Below, piece after piece: positions 10,430-21,790 of a stretch of DNA of 64,000 nucleotides. A program made the position numbers and the translations under genes. The notes beneath the pieces were generated by a model. It was not told the origin of the DNA. It saw only the letters and a list, made by a program, of their open reading frames with translations, and searched no databases. The DNA comes from Bemisia tabaci (Eukaryota > Arthropoda > Insecta > Hemiptera > Aleyrodidae). Position 1 is the stretch's first letter; each line of letters begins with the position of its first letter. Location: the NCBI RefSeq assembly GCF_918797505.1, contig NC_092802.1, forward strand, positions 18,063,883-18,127,882, given 5' to 3'.

Positions 10430-10968
10430 CAGTGGCGTGGCGTGTTTTGCGATATCGTGTTATGCGAAACACTATCGGGGAAACCTGCAGTATTTTTTAG
10501 GCATTTTGAAAACCTGGTTTCAAGCTGAGTCAACGGGTCAGTGGCACTGATCTCAGAATCTTGTTTTGATGCTTGATTCTTGTAGATTAGTTAAAAATAA
10601 TATCCGTCTAAACAGCGACTTTCCACGTTCAATATTAGCCGAGATATCGCGCTTTGAAAAATTTGGTTCATGACGTCATCCTTTGCAGTAATGATACCCT
10701 TGGTTTCTTCCACCTTGGTTTCATCTGTCAGTGTGACGCGCATTTGCACTGGTTACTCAACGTTAAACTCGGATGAAAGCAAGATGGAAGAAACCAATAC
10801 CGCGGTTGATGACGTCAAAAACTCGACTTTTCAAAAGGCGATATCTCGGTTAATATTAAACGTAGAAGTTGATGGTTGGACGGATCATATTATTTTTAGC
10901 TAATGTAAAGGAATCTATAATCAAAATACGATTTTGTAACCAGCGCAACTGACCCATTGCCATTGTGT
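10430..10968. other. Left stub of a CAGTGGCG MITE, then unassigned sequence
   Basis: 10430-10470 starts CAGTGGCGTGGCGTGTTTTGCG and stops abruptly. 10550-10900 contains a loose inverted repeat (GTTTCTTCCACCTTGGTTTC against GGAAGAAACCAATACC) around GTGACGTCA-like motifs. It could be an old foldback element. Confidence 0.45.
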
Positions 10969-11063
10969 TAAGGTGTTCGCAGCGAACACCTTAATAATCG
11001 ATTCTTTACCATAGGTTTAAATGGCATAACAATCGATATATAGCAATTCACGCCACGCCACTG
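10969..11063. mobile_element. hAT-type MITE (CAGTGGCG family), right half only
   Basis: From the central AAGGTGTTCGCAGCGAACACC to CACGCCACGCCACTG. Confidence 0.75.
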
Positions 11064-11154
11064 TTTTGCACTTACGGCTCACTTCGCTATCACGGCAGAA
11101 TGAGTCACGCTAGAAACCCGGGTTTCGAGTGTAGCAAAAATCGCAGCTTGCAGG

Positions 11155-11299
11155 CGCAATTCAGTCCGTTCAATCGCTTTAGATGAGCCCAACAGCATGT
11201 TGGTTGGTGATATTTATATACAATGCCATTGACAAAAAGACAAATGGAGTATCGAAACGAACTCCCAAGCTCAAGAAAAACTCCTAAAGTTGAGGCCGT
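11155..11299. repeat. Direct repeat, copy 1 (TCCGTTCAATCGCTTTAGATG unit)
   Basis: Matches 11809-11965 in the same orientation. The foldback element at 11300-11808 sits exactly between the two copies. Confidence 0.7.
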
Positions 11300-11808
11300 A
11301 ATGAAGATGTTGCATGTGTGAGGAATTTGCGATTTGACTGTTGATTCTTACGTAAAAGTTCGCGAGAAACACGATGGTGCCACTGGTTTTTCTCTGAAAT
11401 CATCTCCCAAGCTCAAAAAAAGCTCTCAAGTTGAGGCCAAAATGGAGGAAATATCCCACGCTATCCTGAGAGTCCACCTCTACATCAAGACAAACTCTCC
11501 ATGCAAAGATACGGAGCAAATACATTGGCAGGGTTGCCGTGTTTTCAGTTTTGGAGTTCCCAAATAAAGTGGCAGCACTGCTAATGTGTTTGCTCCCTAT
11601 CTTTGCATGGAGAGTTTGTCTAGTTGTAGAGGTGGACTCTCAGGACAGCGTGGGATGTCCCTTCCATTTTGGCCTCAACTTGAGAGCTTTTTTTGAGCTT
11701 GGTAGTTGATTTCAGAGAAAACCAGTAGCACCATCGTGTTTCTCGCGAACTTTTACATACGAATCAACAGTCAAATCGCAAATTTCTCACACATGCAACA
11801 TCTCCATT
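11300..11808. mobile_element. ~510-bp long-armed foldback element, copy A
   Basis: Arms of ~230 bp start with ATGAAGATGTTGCATGTGTGAGG and end with the complement. Sequence within the arms includes AGAGTCCACCTCTACATCAA and GATAGGGAGCAAATACATT-like blocks. No transposase visible. Copies B and C are at 16256 and 24870, with an old partial copy at ~53936. Confidence 0.85.
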
Positions 11809-12260
11809 CAATCCGTTCAATCGCTTTGGATGAGCCCAACACGCAACAGCGTGCTGATTGGTGAAATTTATATACAAAGCTATAGACAAAAAAGACATAG
11901 GTATGGGGTATCGAAACGAACTCCCAAGCTCAAGAAAAACTCTCAAAGTTGAGGCCTTAATTGAAGGTTCGCTTACGTTATGATAAAATTCTTCTCTGTA
12001 TACATCATGCAGTAAAACTTTCCATGCATAGATATAGAGAGCGAATACGCTGGCATTTGCGTGGCAGCAATAGAAGTTGGGCCAAATATTGGCGACACCG
12101 CTAATGTATTTATGCATTTGTGTATGTACGCCCTCTATCTTTAGCATGAAGATTGTGACTAGATAAAAAGATGGTGTCTCTCATGACGTAAGCGAACTTC
12201 TCGATTACGTCCTCAACTTTGAGGGCTTTTTGATTCTTGAGAGTTTGTTTTGGAGGAAAC
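11809..12260. repeat. Direct repeat copy 2 and an attached inverted repeat
   Basis: 11809-11965 repeats 11155-11299. 11915-12250 is itself palindromic: CTCAAGAAAAACTCTCAAAG and GGTTCGCTTACGT reappear complemented near 12185-12245, around a ~200-bp centre. Confidence 0.6.
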
Positions 12261-12362
12261 CAATTCTGCGCGAGATGTAGGTAAATCTATAACCTTAATT
12301 TATGTACAAATGATTTCAGCCGTCGCAAAGCTCTTGTTTTTGCCATTTCGATCCGTGAGATT

Positions 12363-12478
12363 CAGTGGCGTGGCGTAAAATGCGATCTATCGATTGTTAT
12401 GCCATTTAAATCTATGGAAAAGGATTGATAAACAGGGTGTTCGCTGCGAACACCTTAATAATTCACGCCACGCCACTG
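12363..12478. mobile_element. hAT-type MITE (CAGTGGCG family), short form
   Basis: 116 bp, perfect CAGTGGCGTGGCGT and ACGCCACGCCACTG ends, and a perfect 8-bp target duplication GTGAGATT (12355-12362, 12479-12486). This is the clearest evidence that the family is hAT-mobilised. Confidence 0.92.
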
Positions 12479-12800
12479 GTGAGATTAGCTTTTTTCTTAC
12501 ATTTTTTCGTGGCGAACACGGTTGCCGTGCATCGACGAAGAAAAATTGCTCGCAGACGCGAAAAATTAGAGCAATCGTGTCATGGAATCTGAAAATTATG
12601 CATTCCGGAGTAGCATTCACGTGTTCATCGTCATTTCCGTGCAATTTCTCGCATGAGAAGTCAATTTTAGTAGGTACAAGCAGTTTGCACCAAACCAAAT
12701 GAAATTCCACCCAGAGTAGCTGACGACTTTTTAGCGCCACGAGTGTTTTCCTCGCGTTCTCGCCGTGATCAGAGACTGCCGAAAAAGCTGTTTACTGCTG

Positions 12801-13073
12801 CGGGCCGATTATTGAAACTGATAGACAAAGCTATAGACAAAGAAGACGAAAGAGATATGGAGAGATCCTATTGGCGGAAACGGGTGGTTGCAATGGAAAA
12901 AGGAGGTGGGTAATAGACTAACTACCGGCAACCCACGAGAGACCCGACAGTTAGTCTATCATATTCTCCCTTTGTCTATTGGAACCACCCATTTCAACCA
13001 ATAGGATCGCTCCATACTCCCTATGTCTTCTTTTTCTATAGCTTTGTCCATCAATTTCAATAATCAGTCCGCG
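12801..13073. mobile_element. ~270-bp TIR MITE, TTGATAGACAAAG family
   Basis: Ends GATTATTGAAACTGATAGAC and the complement of GTCCATCAATTTCAATAATC. GCGGG occurs just outside both ends. Other copies: 57827-58092, and a truncated one at 16046-16200. Confidence 0.8.
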
Positions 13074-13611
13074 GGTGATCATTTGCAGAGCCAGCAATCT
13101 CCCCCTCGCCTCTGCAATCCTCTCGGTATTCTCCTTATTTAATGCGGGATTTTGAAATTTATCTCGTTTCGAACTTTTATTACAGTATTTTTTACTTATA
13201 ACAGCTCCAAATTTGCAACTGTCTCGATTTTAAAATTCTTGGTACAATATGTATCTGAGCCTGAAAAGATCCCATTGACGACAATGGCGGGGGGGGGGGG
13301 GGGGGAGACAGAAAAAGCTCGAAGTATTCAAAACCATGAATAAGGATTTGGAGGATGGCTTGGCAACACTGTCGAGTATTCGTAGGGATCGCGCTCTAAC
13401 CTGCATGCCCCCGATTTCGACGAACAGAGCTGCCGTGATTGCGAAGAGAGCAGCAAGTGCAAAAATGAAGTTTTGAGAAAGTGGGCTCAGAGGCCTCTCA
13501 CCGGAAAATTTTATTGAAAGAAGTCTCTGTTAATCGTCAAATTGACATCACTTATCCGAGAGGCTCTTGTAAATCGTCTGGAGGATTGAAAGTCGGTAGA
13601 TTTTATTTCAA
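13074..13611. other. Spacer with a G run
   Basis: A G run of ~17 near 13288-13305. No supported gene. Confidence 0.3.
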
Positions 13612-14162
13612 TGGACCACTAGACAAGTTACGACTTTCAACATTCTGATACACATTTCTCAGCCAAAATTTCACGTAAAACACGATGTGCACAACGGAAA
13701 TTACCGATATCAACTCCTTACGAAGATATTTAACGATTCTTGATGCGTGAATTCAAACTACCCGCTCATGAAAACTTAATGCTCTACGCGATTCACATCG
13801 CGCACTAAACGTTATCATGACAGTCTTTGCGATATAAAAATCTGGGAACCTCAATCTTGACGCTTTAGCTCAGCTATTACAAACAGCTTATAGTTTGAAC
13901 AGCACATGGTGGGAAATGAACATTGCTCGATTGAGGGAGCTTGCTGAAACCGGTACGATGCGCGATTTGACTCACGTAGAGCTTTGAGTTTCTTGTGAGC
14001 GGGCAGTTCAAATTCCTCGTAACCAATGTAAAAGAAAAACGTTAAAATCTTTGTTAGGAGTTGGTTTCAGTAATATTCGTTGCGCGAATTGTGCTCTACG
14101 TGAAATTCTGGTTCAGTAATATGAATCAGATTGCTTAAATTCCTACCTTGTCCAGTGGTCCA
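13612..14162. mobile_element. ~550-bp TIR element, TGGACCACTAG family, copy 1
   Basis: Ends TGGACCACTAGACAAG and CTTGTCCAGTGGTCCA. The long sub-terminal inverted repeats include CACGTAAAACACGATG. Close copies at 21791-22340 and 29779-30319; decayed ones at 51738-52035, 57150-57277 and 63605-63790. Confidence 0.88.
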
Positions 14163-14490
14163 TCACATAAAAAGGGTATTTTTCATCTTCACGTCAAAGG
14201 CTAGTGTTAGGTGAGACAGCCGTAAGCGCTATCCTGCGTGTTTCAGGTTAGATTGGCAAAAAAGGGCGGCATTTTACTTGAAATTACTTTTTTCATTGGC
14301 TCTCTCGAGAAATAATGTCGCTTACGGCTGTTTTGCCTGAAACTACGTCATTTTTTGCGAACGGCCTTTTTCATAAGTCTCGTTTCCATGCGATTGAGAC
14401 GAATTTTGCTGTTTTAGCTATTTTAGTGATTTCATCAAAAAGAGATTGGACGAATTTTGAAGGAAACTCGATTTCAAAAATTTGACACTT
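14163..14490. other. Inverted repeat of unknown type
   Basis: GTGAGACAGCCGTAAGCG near 14211 is matched in reverse by TCGCTTACGGCTGTTTTGCC near 14318, giving a ~125-bp foldback. Nothing else recognised. Confidence 0.45.
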
Positions 14491-14912
14491 CCTCACCGAA
14501 AAGAAATTCTCGGCGTTTTTACCAAGGTCCGTTGGTACCTTTACCATCTCACTTTTGTTTACCAATTATTGGTAATTTTACCAAGACAGACTGGTAAGCT
14601 TACCTAAAAACCGGTATTTTTACTGTTTTTTTTTTTTCAGGTAAGAATACCACTTTTATTGGTAATCGATTCCCGGTAACTTTGCCATTTTATCTCGGTA
14701 ATTCTACCACAGTCAATAAAAAATATTGGCGTTTTTACCACGGTCCAGTAAAATTACCGAGAAAGTTCAATAATTTTACCGAGATTTCTCGGTAAAATTA
14801 CCAATTCCATAAATAGTAATTTTACCGAGAAAAAACTGGGATCAAATAGAACCCTGAATTCTTGGTAATTTTAACCTTTTCTTAGTAAATACACCAAGAT
14901 TTTTTTTTCAGT
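14491..14912. mobile_element. Foldback MITE-like region rich in GGTAATTTTACC motifs
   Basis: Repeated GGTAATTTTACC and TTACCGAGAA motifs on both strands, with a poly-T-CAG junction at 14628 and a terminal TTTTTTTTCAGTGCTG like the CACTGAAAAAAAA family. Limits approximate; possibly two overlapping copies. Confidence 0.5.
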
Positions 14913-14978
14913 GCTGTGATTTTTTTTTCGCTATCATGGCAGAGAAGCCCCGAGGCGGAGCGAGAGAGAAATTTCGAA

Positions 14979-15145
14979 CAGTGGCGAGGCATTAATGATC
15001 GAATTTCGAAAGCTCCTTGTTCGAACCTATGGTAAGGAATCGATCATTAAGGTGTTCGTCGCGAACACGATGTTTATCGATCCTTTTCCGTAGGTTTGAA
15101 TGGCCGATCAATCGATTTATCGCAATCATGCACGGCACGCCACTG
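14979..15145. mobile_element. hAT-type MITE (CAGTGGCG family)
   Basis: CAGTGGCGAGGCATTAATG to CACGGCACGCCACTG with the central GGTGTTCGTCGCGAACAC. No clear target duplication remains. Confidence 0.8.
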
Positions 15146-15173
15146 CTTGACGAGGTACTTTTTTCATGCCCCT

Positions 15174-15642
15174 CACTGGAAAAAAAAGAATCTTAAATTT
15201 GCCGCCAAGGAGTATTTCTTCTTAAAGCAAGAATTTTGCTGGTTAATATAAGCTACTTTTTTGCTTGACCCAAGCATTATTTGGACCGCGTTAAACAGAA
15301 AGGAACCAAGCCACATCAGCTATTGCCAAATTTAATTGGGCAATTTAATTTTTCACATGAGGACGGTTGTGCGGATTTTCGTGCAAATTTCAGTGGATTT
15401 TCTGCATAGTACAAAGCAAATTCCCTAAAATTTTCAAAGGAATCCGCTCAAACGTTCTCTTGTAGACAATTAAACCGCCGCGTTAAATTTGGCAATAGCT
15501 GATGTGGCTTGGTTCCTTTCTGTTAAACGCGGTCCATTTTTCTTGAATCAAGAGAGATTCAGCTTAAAGCACGCTAAAGAAAATTCTTGGCGGCAAATTC
15601 AAGAATTATAATACTTGGTCCAAGCTTCTTTTTTTTTCAGTG
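15174..15642. mobile_element. Foldback MITE (CACTGGAAAAAAAAG ends) hosting another element
   Basis: Relative of 6477-6687: AATTTGCCGCCAAG arms and TTCTTTTTTTTTCAGTG end. Interrupted at 15283-15535. Confidence 0.8.
15283..15535. mobile_element. 253-bp TIR element with 52-bp inverted repeats
   Basis: Ends GGACCGCGTTAAACAGAAAG; 51 of 52 terminal bases are complementary. ATTT is present on both sides (15279-15282, 15536-15539). The near-perfect ends imply a recent insertion. Confidence 0.88.
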
Positions 15643-16045
15643 CTCGCAAAAAAATCCCTGCCTCCTCTCAACATTTGTGAAGATGGACTTAATTTTTTTT
15701 CAATTAGCAGAGCGAAGAGAATTTTCATTCGGTTCTCGTAAGCATGAAAGTAGATGCGATAGGTAACGAACGTTCCGTCGTTGGCTTTTTCCTTGGTTTC
15801 GATGAGTGCTTTGTGGTTTCTCTTGATGGCTCTCCTCCTGGCCTCCCAAGATCTGGATGTCTTGAAGTTGAGGTTGTGGGCTTGCTTGGCTGTCCTTCCT
15901 GTCCATGATGTGATATTTCACTAGAGCCTCCGTTGGTATGAGTATGCGGTGCACCTGAGAGGGAGTGAAAATCGGGCTTACAGTCAGTCTTGCTTAAATC
16001 TTCAAATGATAGAGAAGAGCACGCTACGGTACTCAGCCTCCCAAA

Positions 16046-16200
16046 ACCTGTGAGCTGATTATAGAAATTGATAGACGAAGTGATAGACAAAGAAGGAAAA
16101 TGGAAAATGGAACGATCTAGTTGGTTGAAAAGGGTGTTTGTTGAAGACGAAAGGGACAACTAAAGAGTCTCTTGTTAGTTGCTGTTAGATAGATCATCTG
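16046..16200. mobile_element. Truncated TTGATAGACAAAG-family MITE
   Basis: Left half of the element defined at 12801-13073, ending around the central GTTAGTTGCTGTTAG. Confidence 0.6.
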
Positions 16201-16255
16201 GCTCCGATAGAATTGCGCGAATTATTCTGGTCCTGAAATCTCACATGTTTGCACG

Positions 16256-16765
16256 AATGGAGATGTTGCATGTGTGAGGGATTTGCGATTTGACCATTGA
16301 ATCTTATGTAAAAGTTTGCGAGAAACACGATGGTGCCACTGGTGTTCTCTGAAATTAACTCCCAAGCTCAAAAGAAGCTCTCAAAGTGAGGCCAAAATGG
16401 AGAAGATATCCCACCCTACCCTGAGAAAGTCCACCGCTACATCCAAACAAACTCTCCATACAAAGATAGGGAGCAAATACATTGACAGGGCTGCCACTTT
16501 ATTTGGGGACTCCAAAACTGAAAACAAGGCAACCCTGCTAATGTATTTGCTCCCTATCTTTGCATGGGGAGTTTGTTTTGATGTAGAGGTGGACTCTCAG
16601 GGTAGGGTGGTATATCTTCTCCATTTTGGCCTCACTTTGAGAGCTTTTTTTGAGCTTGGGAGATGATTTCAGAGAAAACCAGTGGCACCATCGTGTTTCT
16701 TGCTAACTTTTAAATATGAATCGATAGTCAAATCGCAAATTCCTCACACAGGCAACATCTCCATT
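16256..16765. mobile_element. ~510-bp long-armed foldback element, copy B
   Basis: AATGGAGATGTTGCATGTG start and complementary end. Same internal blocks as copy A, including paired GATAGGGAGCAAATACATT motifs around the centre. Confidence 0.85.
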
Positions 16766-16784
16766 ACCAATATTCATCGAGGAA

Positions 16785-16985
16785 GCGCTAATCTTGCAAA
16801 CTGGTAGTTCGTTACCACAAACTACCAGGGTCAAATCCTTCCGAATCAAGGAAAACTACATCGCGGAAGACTGTTCATTCCCTCCTCACTTACGAGCATG
16901 TCTCTCTTCGATGGATAGCCCTCGCAGTACGAATGGCCTAGAGAGCTTTCATAGACATTTAAAAAGTGAACTGTGGCCTGTGTAA
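16785..16985 (+). pseudogene. MULE-type transposase fragment
   Basis: A 63-67 aa open stretch with NYIAEDCSFPPHLRACLS and then RSTNGLESFHRHLKSEL. The combination FPP-x-L, about ten residues, and R-T-N-x-x-E-S-F-H-x-H-x(3)-L is typical of the C-terminal part of MULE-domain transposases and related FLYWCH-MULE proteins. Only this end is present and the frame stops soon after. Assignment is from motif resemblance. Confidence 0.55.
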
Positions 16986-17436
16986 AGTATGAACAGGGCA
17001 GGGGCCTGTGGCCGCGTGGCCTCAACCACTGAAAAAACTACTCGTAAAAAAATCGTAGAATGACCATGTTCAAGTTTTCTAAGAGATAAAGGGATTCAAA
17101 ACCCGACGGGTGCACCCCAAAGAAAGCGTATGCTTATCTCCAATTGCAACGTTATGCATCACTTTTATGTTTTATCTTTAATACGTGTTTTTAAAGAGCT
17201 ACGCGCACAGTTTTTCTGAAAAGTTTCCGCGAATTTACCTAAAATATCTCAAATAAAAGTATCGAAACTTTCGACGCGATATTTTAGTTCGCTTTATTTT
17301 CTATTAATATAACAAAAAAAAAAATCATCAGAGTCTCTGAATCGTTACAAAGAGGATACATGTTTTCCATTTAATTATGATGAAAACTGGAGCAGAAAGT
17401 CAAGAATGATGATTCACAGTCCTACAGCATCCCTAC
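16986..17436. other. No feature recognised
   Basis: Mixed sequence without supported gene or repeat. Confidence 0.3.
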
Positions 17437-17640
17437 AGTCTTGTAGGCGCTAATATTTGTTTCACGCTAACTGACAGACTGCACTGCGTTTGGCGCAATG
17501 CGAGACGTATTCATGCAGTCTTGTAGGCGCTAATATGGGCTGCACGCCGACAGCACTATTTGGCGCAATGCGTGAAGTATTCTTAAAGTCTTGCAGGCGC
17601 TAATAAACTTTTCACGCTGGTCGCACTCTGTTTGGCGCGA
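17437..17640. repeat. Three tandem ~70-80-bp monomers of a TTGTAGGCGC satellite-like repeat
   Basis: TTGTAGGCGCTAATAT-like starts at 17441, 17521 and 17591. Each is followed by TTCACGCT, then GCACT-TTTGGCGCAATGCG. The same monomer occurs at 20938, 31066 and 40843. Confidence 0.8.
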
Positions 17641-18226
17641 TTATTCGAACCCGCGTTAGAATAATCGCGGCATCGAATAATAGAGCTTGAAAGGCCCATG
17701 TTGTGTTTCGACGCCGTATGAATATTCCAACGTTGCCTCGTTTCTCCCAATCAAATATTTTTTCCGAGAAAAGTTAGGAGAGTTCTTCGACCATCATTCG
17801 ATCTTCCCACTTCATTTATCATCGGAAGGTAAGACATCGATGATTTGTCAACAAACTAACACTTGTCACCTAACAATTTTTCGTCCTACTTCCAGAAAGA
17901 CGAAAAATGAAAAATGATGATGTAAACATGAATAATGTATACGAACATGACTCACCCGTTTGGTTGATTTGATAGACGATACATATCATCAAAATGAGGC
18001 TCCAAACTCGACACATCGCACAGCTGAAATAAGGCGCGCCAGTGTGCTCCTAAATGGCTAGATTCTGGCCAAAATTTGGTCTTCGGAAGTTGAGAAACTT
18101 TAATATTCGGACACAAAATAATCAGGATAACGATACGATGTAACCGGATAACGGTCGATGAGGCACAACAGCTCCAACACAAATTCGGGAGGGAAGGCCC
18201 CCGAGAAATCGGAGAAGGTTCCGCCA
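17641..18226. other. No feature recognised
   Basis: Short open stretches only; none has a supported family or splice context. Confidence 0.3.
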
Positions 18227-18391
18227 CAGTGGCGTGGCGTGAATTGCGATATATAGATTGTTATGCCATTTAAACCTATGGTAAAGAATCGATTATTGAG
18301 GTGTTCGTTGCGAACACCTTGTTAATCGATCCTTTTCCATAGGTTTAAATGGCATAACAATCGATATATCGCAAAGCACGCCACGCCACTG
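18227..18391. mobile_element. hAT-type MITE (CAGTGGCG family), reference-quality copy
   Basis: 165 bp with clean CAGTGGCGTGGCGTG ends, near-palindromic around GGTGTTCGTTGCGAACACC. Flanks TTCCGCCA and TTCCGCCG form an 8-bp duplication with one change. Confidence 0.9.
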
Positions 18392-18567
18392 TTCCGCCGG
18401 CATGTGCAGGTGTTCATGCCGTGCGTTATGCACTTTTTTACTTGACTTCAGTCATGGATAATTAAGATTGAGGCGGAGGTTAGTCAACAGTCATGTCTTA
18501 AATTGCATTTTCGTCCTCTGCTCACGCTAAAAAGCGTGAAGGTTCCGCGTTCGTATCCTCTAGCCCA

Positions 18568-18697
18568 ACCTGCAGGTCAATTGTTGAATCGTTATCGAAT
18601 GAACTTGATCGATAAATCCCCATCTGCATAATGCTTTTTATCGATCTAGGTCATTCGACCCGCTGATCGAGTGTCGAATCGTTATCGATTGGGTTCG
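18568..18697. repeat. Short inverted repeat with TTGTTGAATCG-ATCGA motifs
   Basis: GTCAATTGTTGAATCGTTATC and GACCCGCTGATCGAGTGTCG ends resemble 25434-25545 and the pieces at 24811-24869 and 19432-19500. An old MITE family. Confidence 0.5.
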
Positions 18698-18700
18698 ATC

Positions 18701-19430
18701 CAGTGGCGTGGCGTGCTGTGCGATATACCGATTGATCTGTCATTTCAACCAAAGTTGCCACAGAATTTAGAAAACGAGATTCCCTGATTTTCCGGACACA
18801 CTTTGGTGAAAATCCCTGACGATCAAAGCTATGCCAGATGGTTAAAAAGAAACAATTAGGAATTGTTTTCAGATAAAATGTGTTGTTCGAAACGTCAAAC
18901 CCATTCCAAAAAGCAAATGTAGGTCTTCTTCTAACTTCTGACTAGGGCTGTGACCCTGTTTGACTAGCCTCTAAATTAGTATATAAATATGATAAATAAA
19001 ATATGATGGCGATGAGAAAGATCACTTAATACTCCGGGGATGAAAGGCAGCTCTGTGCCCATCTCTTGGGCGGTTGTCCGGGTTGCCTTTTGGCTATGAG
19101 GTCGTCCTACCATACAAATCTTGGCAAGCCTTTCCTTTCCCCGTCCATCCTCTCAACATGTTCCGACCACATTTTCCGGCGCAGGTAATTGTCCAAATGT
19201 AGGTAATTTGATCATTTTCACCTCACATTATCGTTTTTTCCCTGACTTTTTAAAATTCCCTGACATTTCCCGGTTTTCTCGATATTCACTGACTGTGGCA
19301 ACCCTGATAACCCATGGAAAAGGATCGATAAACAGGTGGTTCGCAACGAACAACTTAATAATCGATCATTTACCATAGCTTCAAATAGAGAAATATCGAT
19401 AGGTAATCGATCATTCACGCATCGCCATTG
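18701..19430. mobile_element. hAT-type MITE (CAGTGGCG family) split by a ~560-bp insertion
   Basis: Left part 18701-18750, right part 19311-19430. Flanks GTTCGATC and GTTTGATC agree at 7 of 8. The insert is described separately. Confidence 0.8.
18751..19310. mobile_element. Element with GTTGCCACAG ends
   Basis: Bounded by AGTTGCCACAGA and CTGTGGCAACCCT, with TTCCCTGATTTTCC near both ends in opposite orientation. No transposase seen. An AT-rich interior. Confidence 0.65.
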
Positions 19431-19875
19431 GTTTGATCGATAAAATGCCGACATTGGTAGTGCCATTTGTCGATCAAGGCTAATAACGATTCGTCAATAA
19501 GGATTTTTTTTCAAATTTTAATTTAGCGCTATCGTCGGATATCAAAATCTTCCTATTTTGCAGTTTTCCTTATTACTTGTTGTCGGGATAAAGTAGCTGC
19601 AATTTTCTTACCTCCGAGTTGAATATCAAAGAGGGCAATGAATAATGGATATTTAGGTAGTTGGTGATACAACTAGATTTTTGATGATGAAACCATGTAA
19701 TTAAATACTTATTTTTTCCAACATTTACTTGGACACATTTCTATCAAACGGAATTACGTGCATTATGACGTGAGCCCTGTTATGCATTTATTCTTATAGG
19801 TCGCAGGGCTCATGTCTTAATGCACACAGTTCCGTTTGATACAAATACGTCCTTTTTCTCTCAGCTTCATGATAC
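19431..19875. repeat. Spacer with a 117-bp TIR element at 19736-19852
   Basis: CTATCAAACGGAATTACGTGC is matched in reverse by GCACACAGTTCCGTTTGATA, with GAGCCCTG/CAGGGCTC inside. The rest (19431-19735) shows nothing certain. Confidence 0.6.
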
Positions 19876-20034
19876 CAGTGGCGAGGCGAGAATGATCGAT
19901 TAATGATACCTATTTCCCCATTTGAGGCCATGGTAAAGAATCGATTAGTAAGGTGTTCGTTGCGAACACCCTGTTCATCGATTCTTTTCCATGACAGATC
20001 AATCGATACATCGCAAAACGCGCCGCGCCCACAG
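19876..20034. mobile_element. hAT-type MITE (CAGTGGCG family)
   Basis: CAGTGGCGAGGCGAG to GCGCCGCGCCCACAG. Flanks CATGATAC and CATGATAG agree at 7 of 8. Confidence 0.85.
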
Positions 20035-20547
20035 CATGATAGCTTTACGTTTCTATAAGCTGAGCAATAACGCAGTCTAAAGAGCCTATTTGAAGAACTT
20101 TTTGTTCGCCTTAAAACTTGGTATGAAGTCCAGATATTCAAAATTTTTCCTCAGACTTGCTCAATGGGTCTGTTCCACGCAAGAGATACAGCAAACTGAA
20201 TATAATTTTAAGGAGTAAGTTTGCTCAAAAATCAAGTTGGGCACATCAAAAAAGTCTGAATAACTCCTTAGCACGCAGTTTGCGTAGGTAGTTCACAGCA
20301 CGATTTTTCAAATTTACTGCGTCTGCGGGCAGTTCTCCTCGATAGTCGGCAGTCAAGTTTGCCCGGAGAGATATCTAGCCTAAATAAACTTAAAATCTCG
20401 AGAACTGTTATAAACTCTCCTTGCGTAAGATTCCAAATGTAAGTACCTCATTTGTATATCCAATATTAAATTATAATTTTTGTTCAATGTATAAATTAGT
20501 CATAGTATACAGTACCTGTAGATTTTGTAAATACAGCTAGGGTCGCG
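20035..20547. other. No feature recognised
   Basis: AT-rich, no supported gene or repeat. Confidence 0.3.
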
Positions 20548-21479
20548 CCCTGGTAAAAATTGGCAGTAGAATCTGTGTTCCAAAATATCATAGACCTACA
20601 GCCGGCTGTAAGATTTTCAATAGCTTCTATAGCCGGCTACACAATTTCTTATAGCCTTTTATAGCCGATGGCGATTAAGCAACAGCCAGGCGATAAAGTG
20701 TATGCTAAACGTTACTAATTACGGATGCTAGGACTTAGTGAGTTTTTGGACTACTGCTCTCTTTTTGGGCCGTAGTATCTTGATTTATTTTGCGAGGAAA
20801 GCTCCGTACTTTTGATGGATGCTTGCCATTACTAATATATTAGTGCGCCTTCAGTTTCGTATGATACTGTGCAATACCTCTGGTGGGAAATAGTTGCTTC
20901 AAGCGCCGTGGCAGCGGGCAGCCAGCGCGAAACACGCACTGGCGCCTACAAACCTAACAGGGATACTTCACGCGTTGCGCAATGCGTGAAGTATCCCTGT
21001 TAGGTTTGTAGGCGCCAGTCCGTCGCCGCTCCGCTTTGTGTTAGGCTCTAATATTTAATCTGGCGGAGTCGGCGTTATTCAACTCATGATTTTGAAATGT
21101 TTGCACATCCTGTATGGATTATCCTCATTTTAATTGATGAAAAAAAAATATTACTAAAGGAAAATATAATGTATGTTTTGTAAATATTAAGGTGGTTCCG
21201 TATCAAACTTAATGATTTCCAAAGCATACGAATTTCTACACAATTTCTTATAGCCTTTTATAACCGATGGCGAAAAAGCAACAGCCAGGCGATAAAGTGT
21301 AAAGCCCGGCGATAGGAGCTATAGCCCGGCTGCATAATTTTTTATCGCTTCGTATAGCCCGGCCGTATGATTTTCCCGCATTCTACAGCCAGCTATATGA
21401 TTTTCTGTAGCCTTCAGCTGGCTATTAGAATTCCTATGGTATTTTGAAACGCAGCTCTTATCGCCAATTTTTACCAGGG
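20548..21479. mobile_element. ~930-bp TIR element, CCCTGGTAAAAATTGGC family, copy 1
   Basis: Ends CCCTGGTAAAAATTGGC and GCCAATTTTTACCAGGG. Sub-terminal blocks carry repeated TATAGCC-GGCTATA motifs. The centre holds a near-perfect palindrome (20938-21015) built from the TTGTAGGCGC monomer. Copy 2 is at 30646-31581, in an intron of the PRDM9-like gene. Confidence 0.88.
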
Positions 21480-21790
21480 CGGTCTTCCGACCCACCCACT
21501 ATACTATTGTAAATAGAATAAGTTAAAATAATTAGGATTAATACTTTATTGTAGTCATTGATTTTTAATAAATAATGATAATAAAAAAAGATTCCAATTG
21601 CGATTCAAAGCTTCGACTTATGCATAAAAAAGAAAGAAAAGGAAACAAGCGCTTGAAAACGATTGAAATCATTCAATAAAAAAGTCAGTGAAATCGTTCT
21701 TTACTCCGGTTAGTTTACTCTACTCTTCTGTATGTGCAAACCTCAACCTAATCGATGGTAACTGAGAAAAATTGCCCGCAGAAGCGGGAA
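21480..21790. other. No feature recognised
   Basis: AT-rich; nothing supported. Confidence 0.3.

Noticed and set aside
11334..11567. 77-aa open frame inside the foldback element
   Set aside because: Lies within an inverted-repeat arm, is not kept in copies B and C, and has no family signal.
17437..17640. CRISPR-like direct repeats
   Set aside because: Only three diverged units of unequal spacing in a eukaryotic genome; a tandem satellite explains them.
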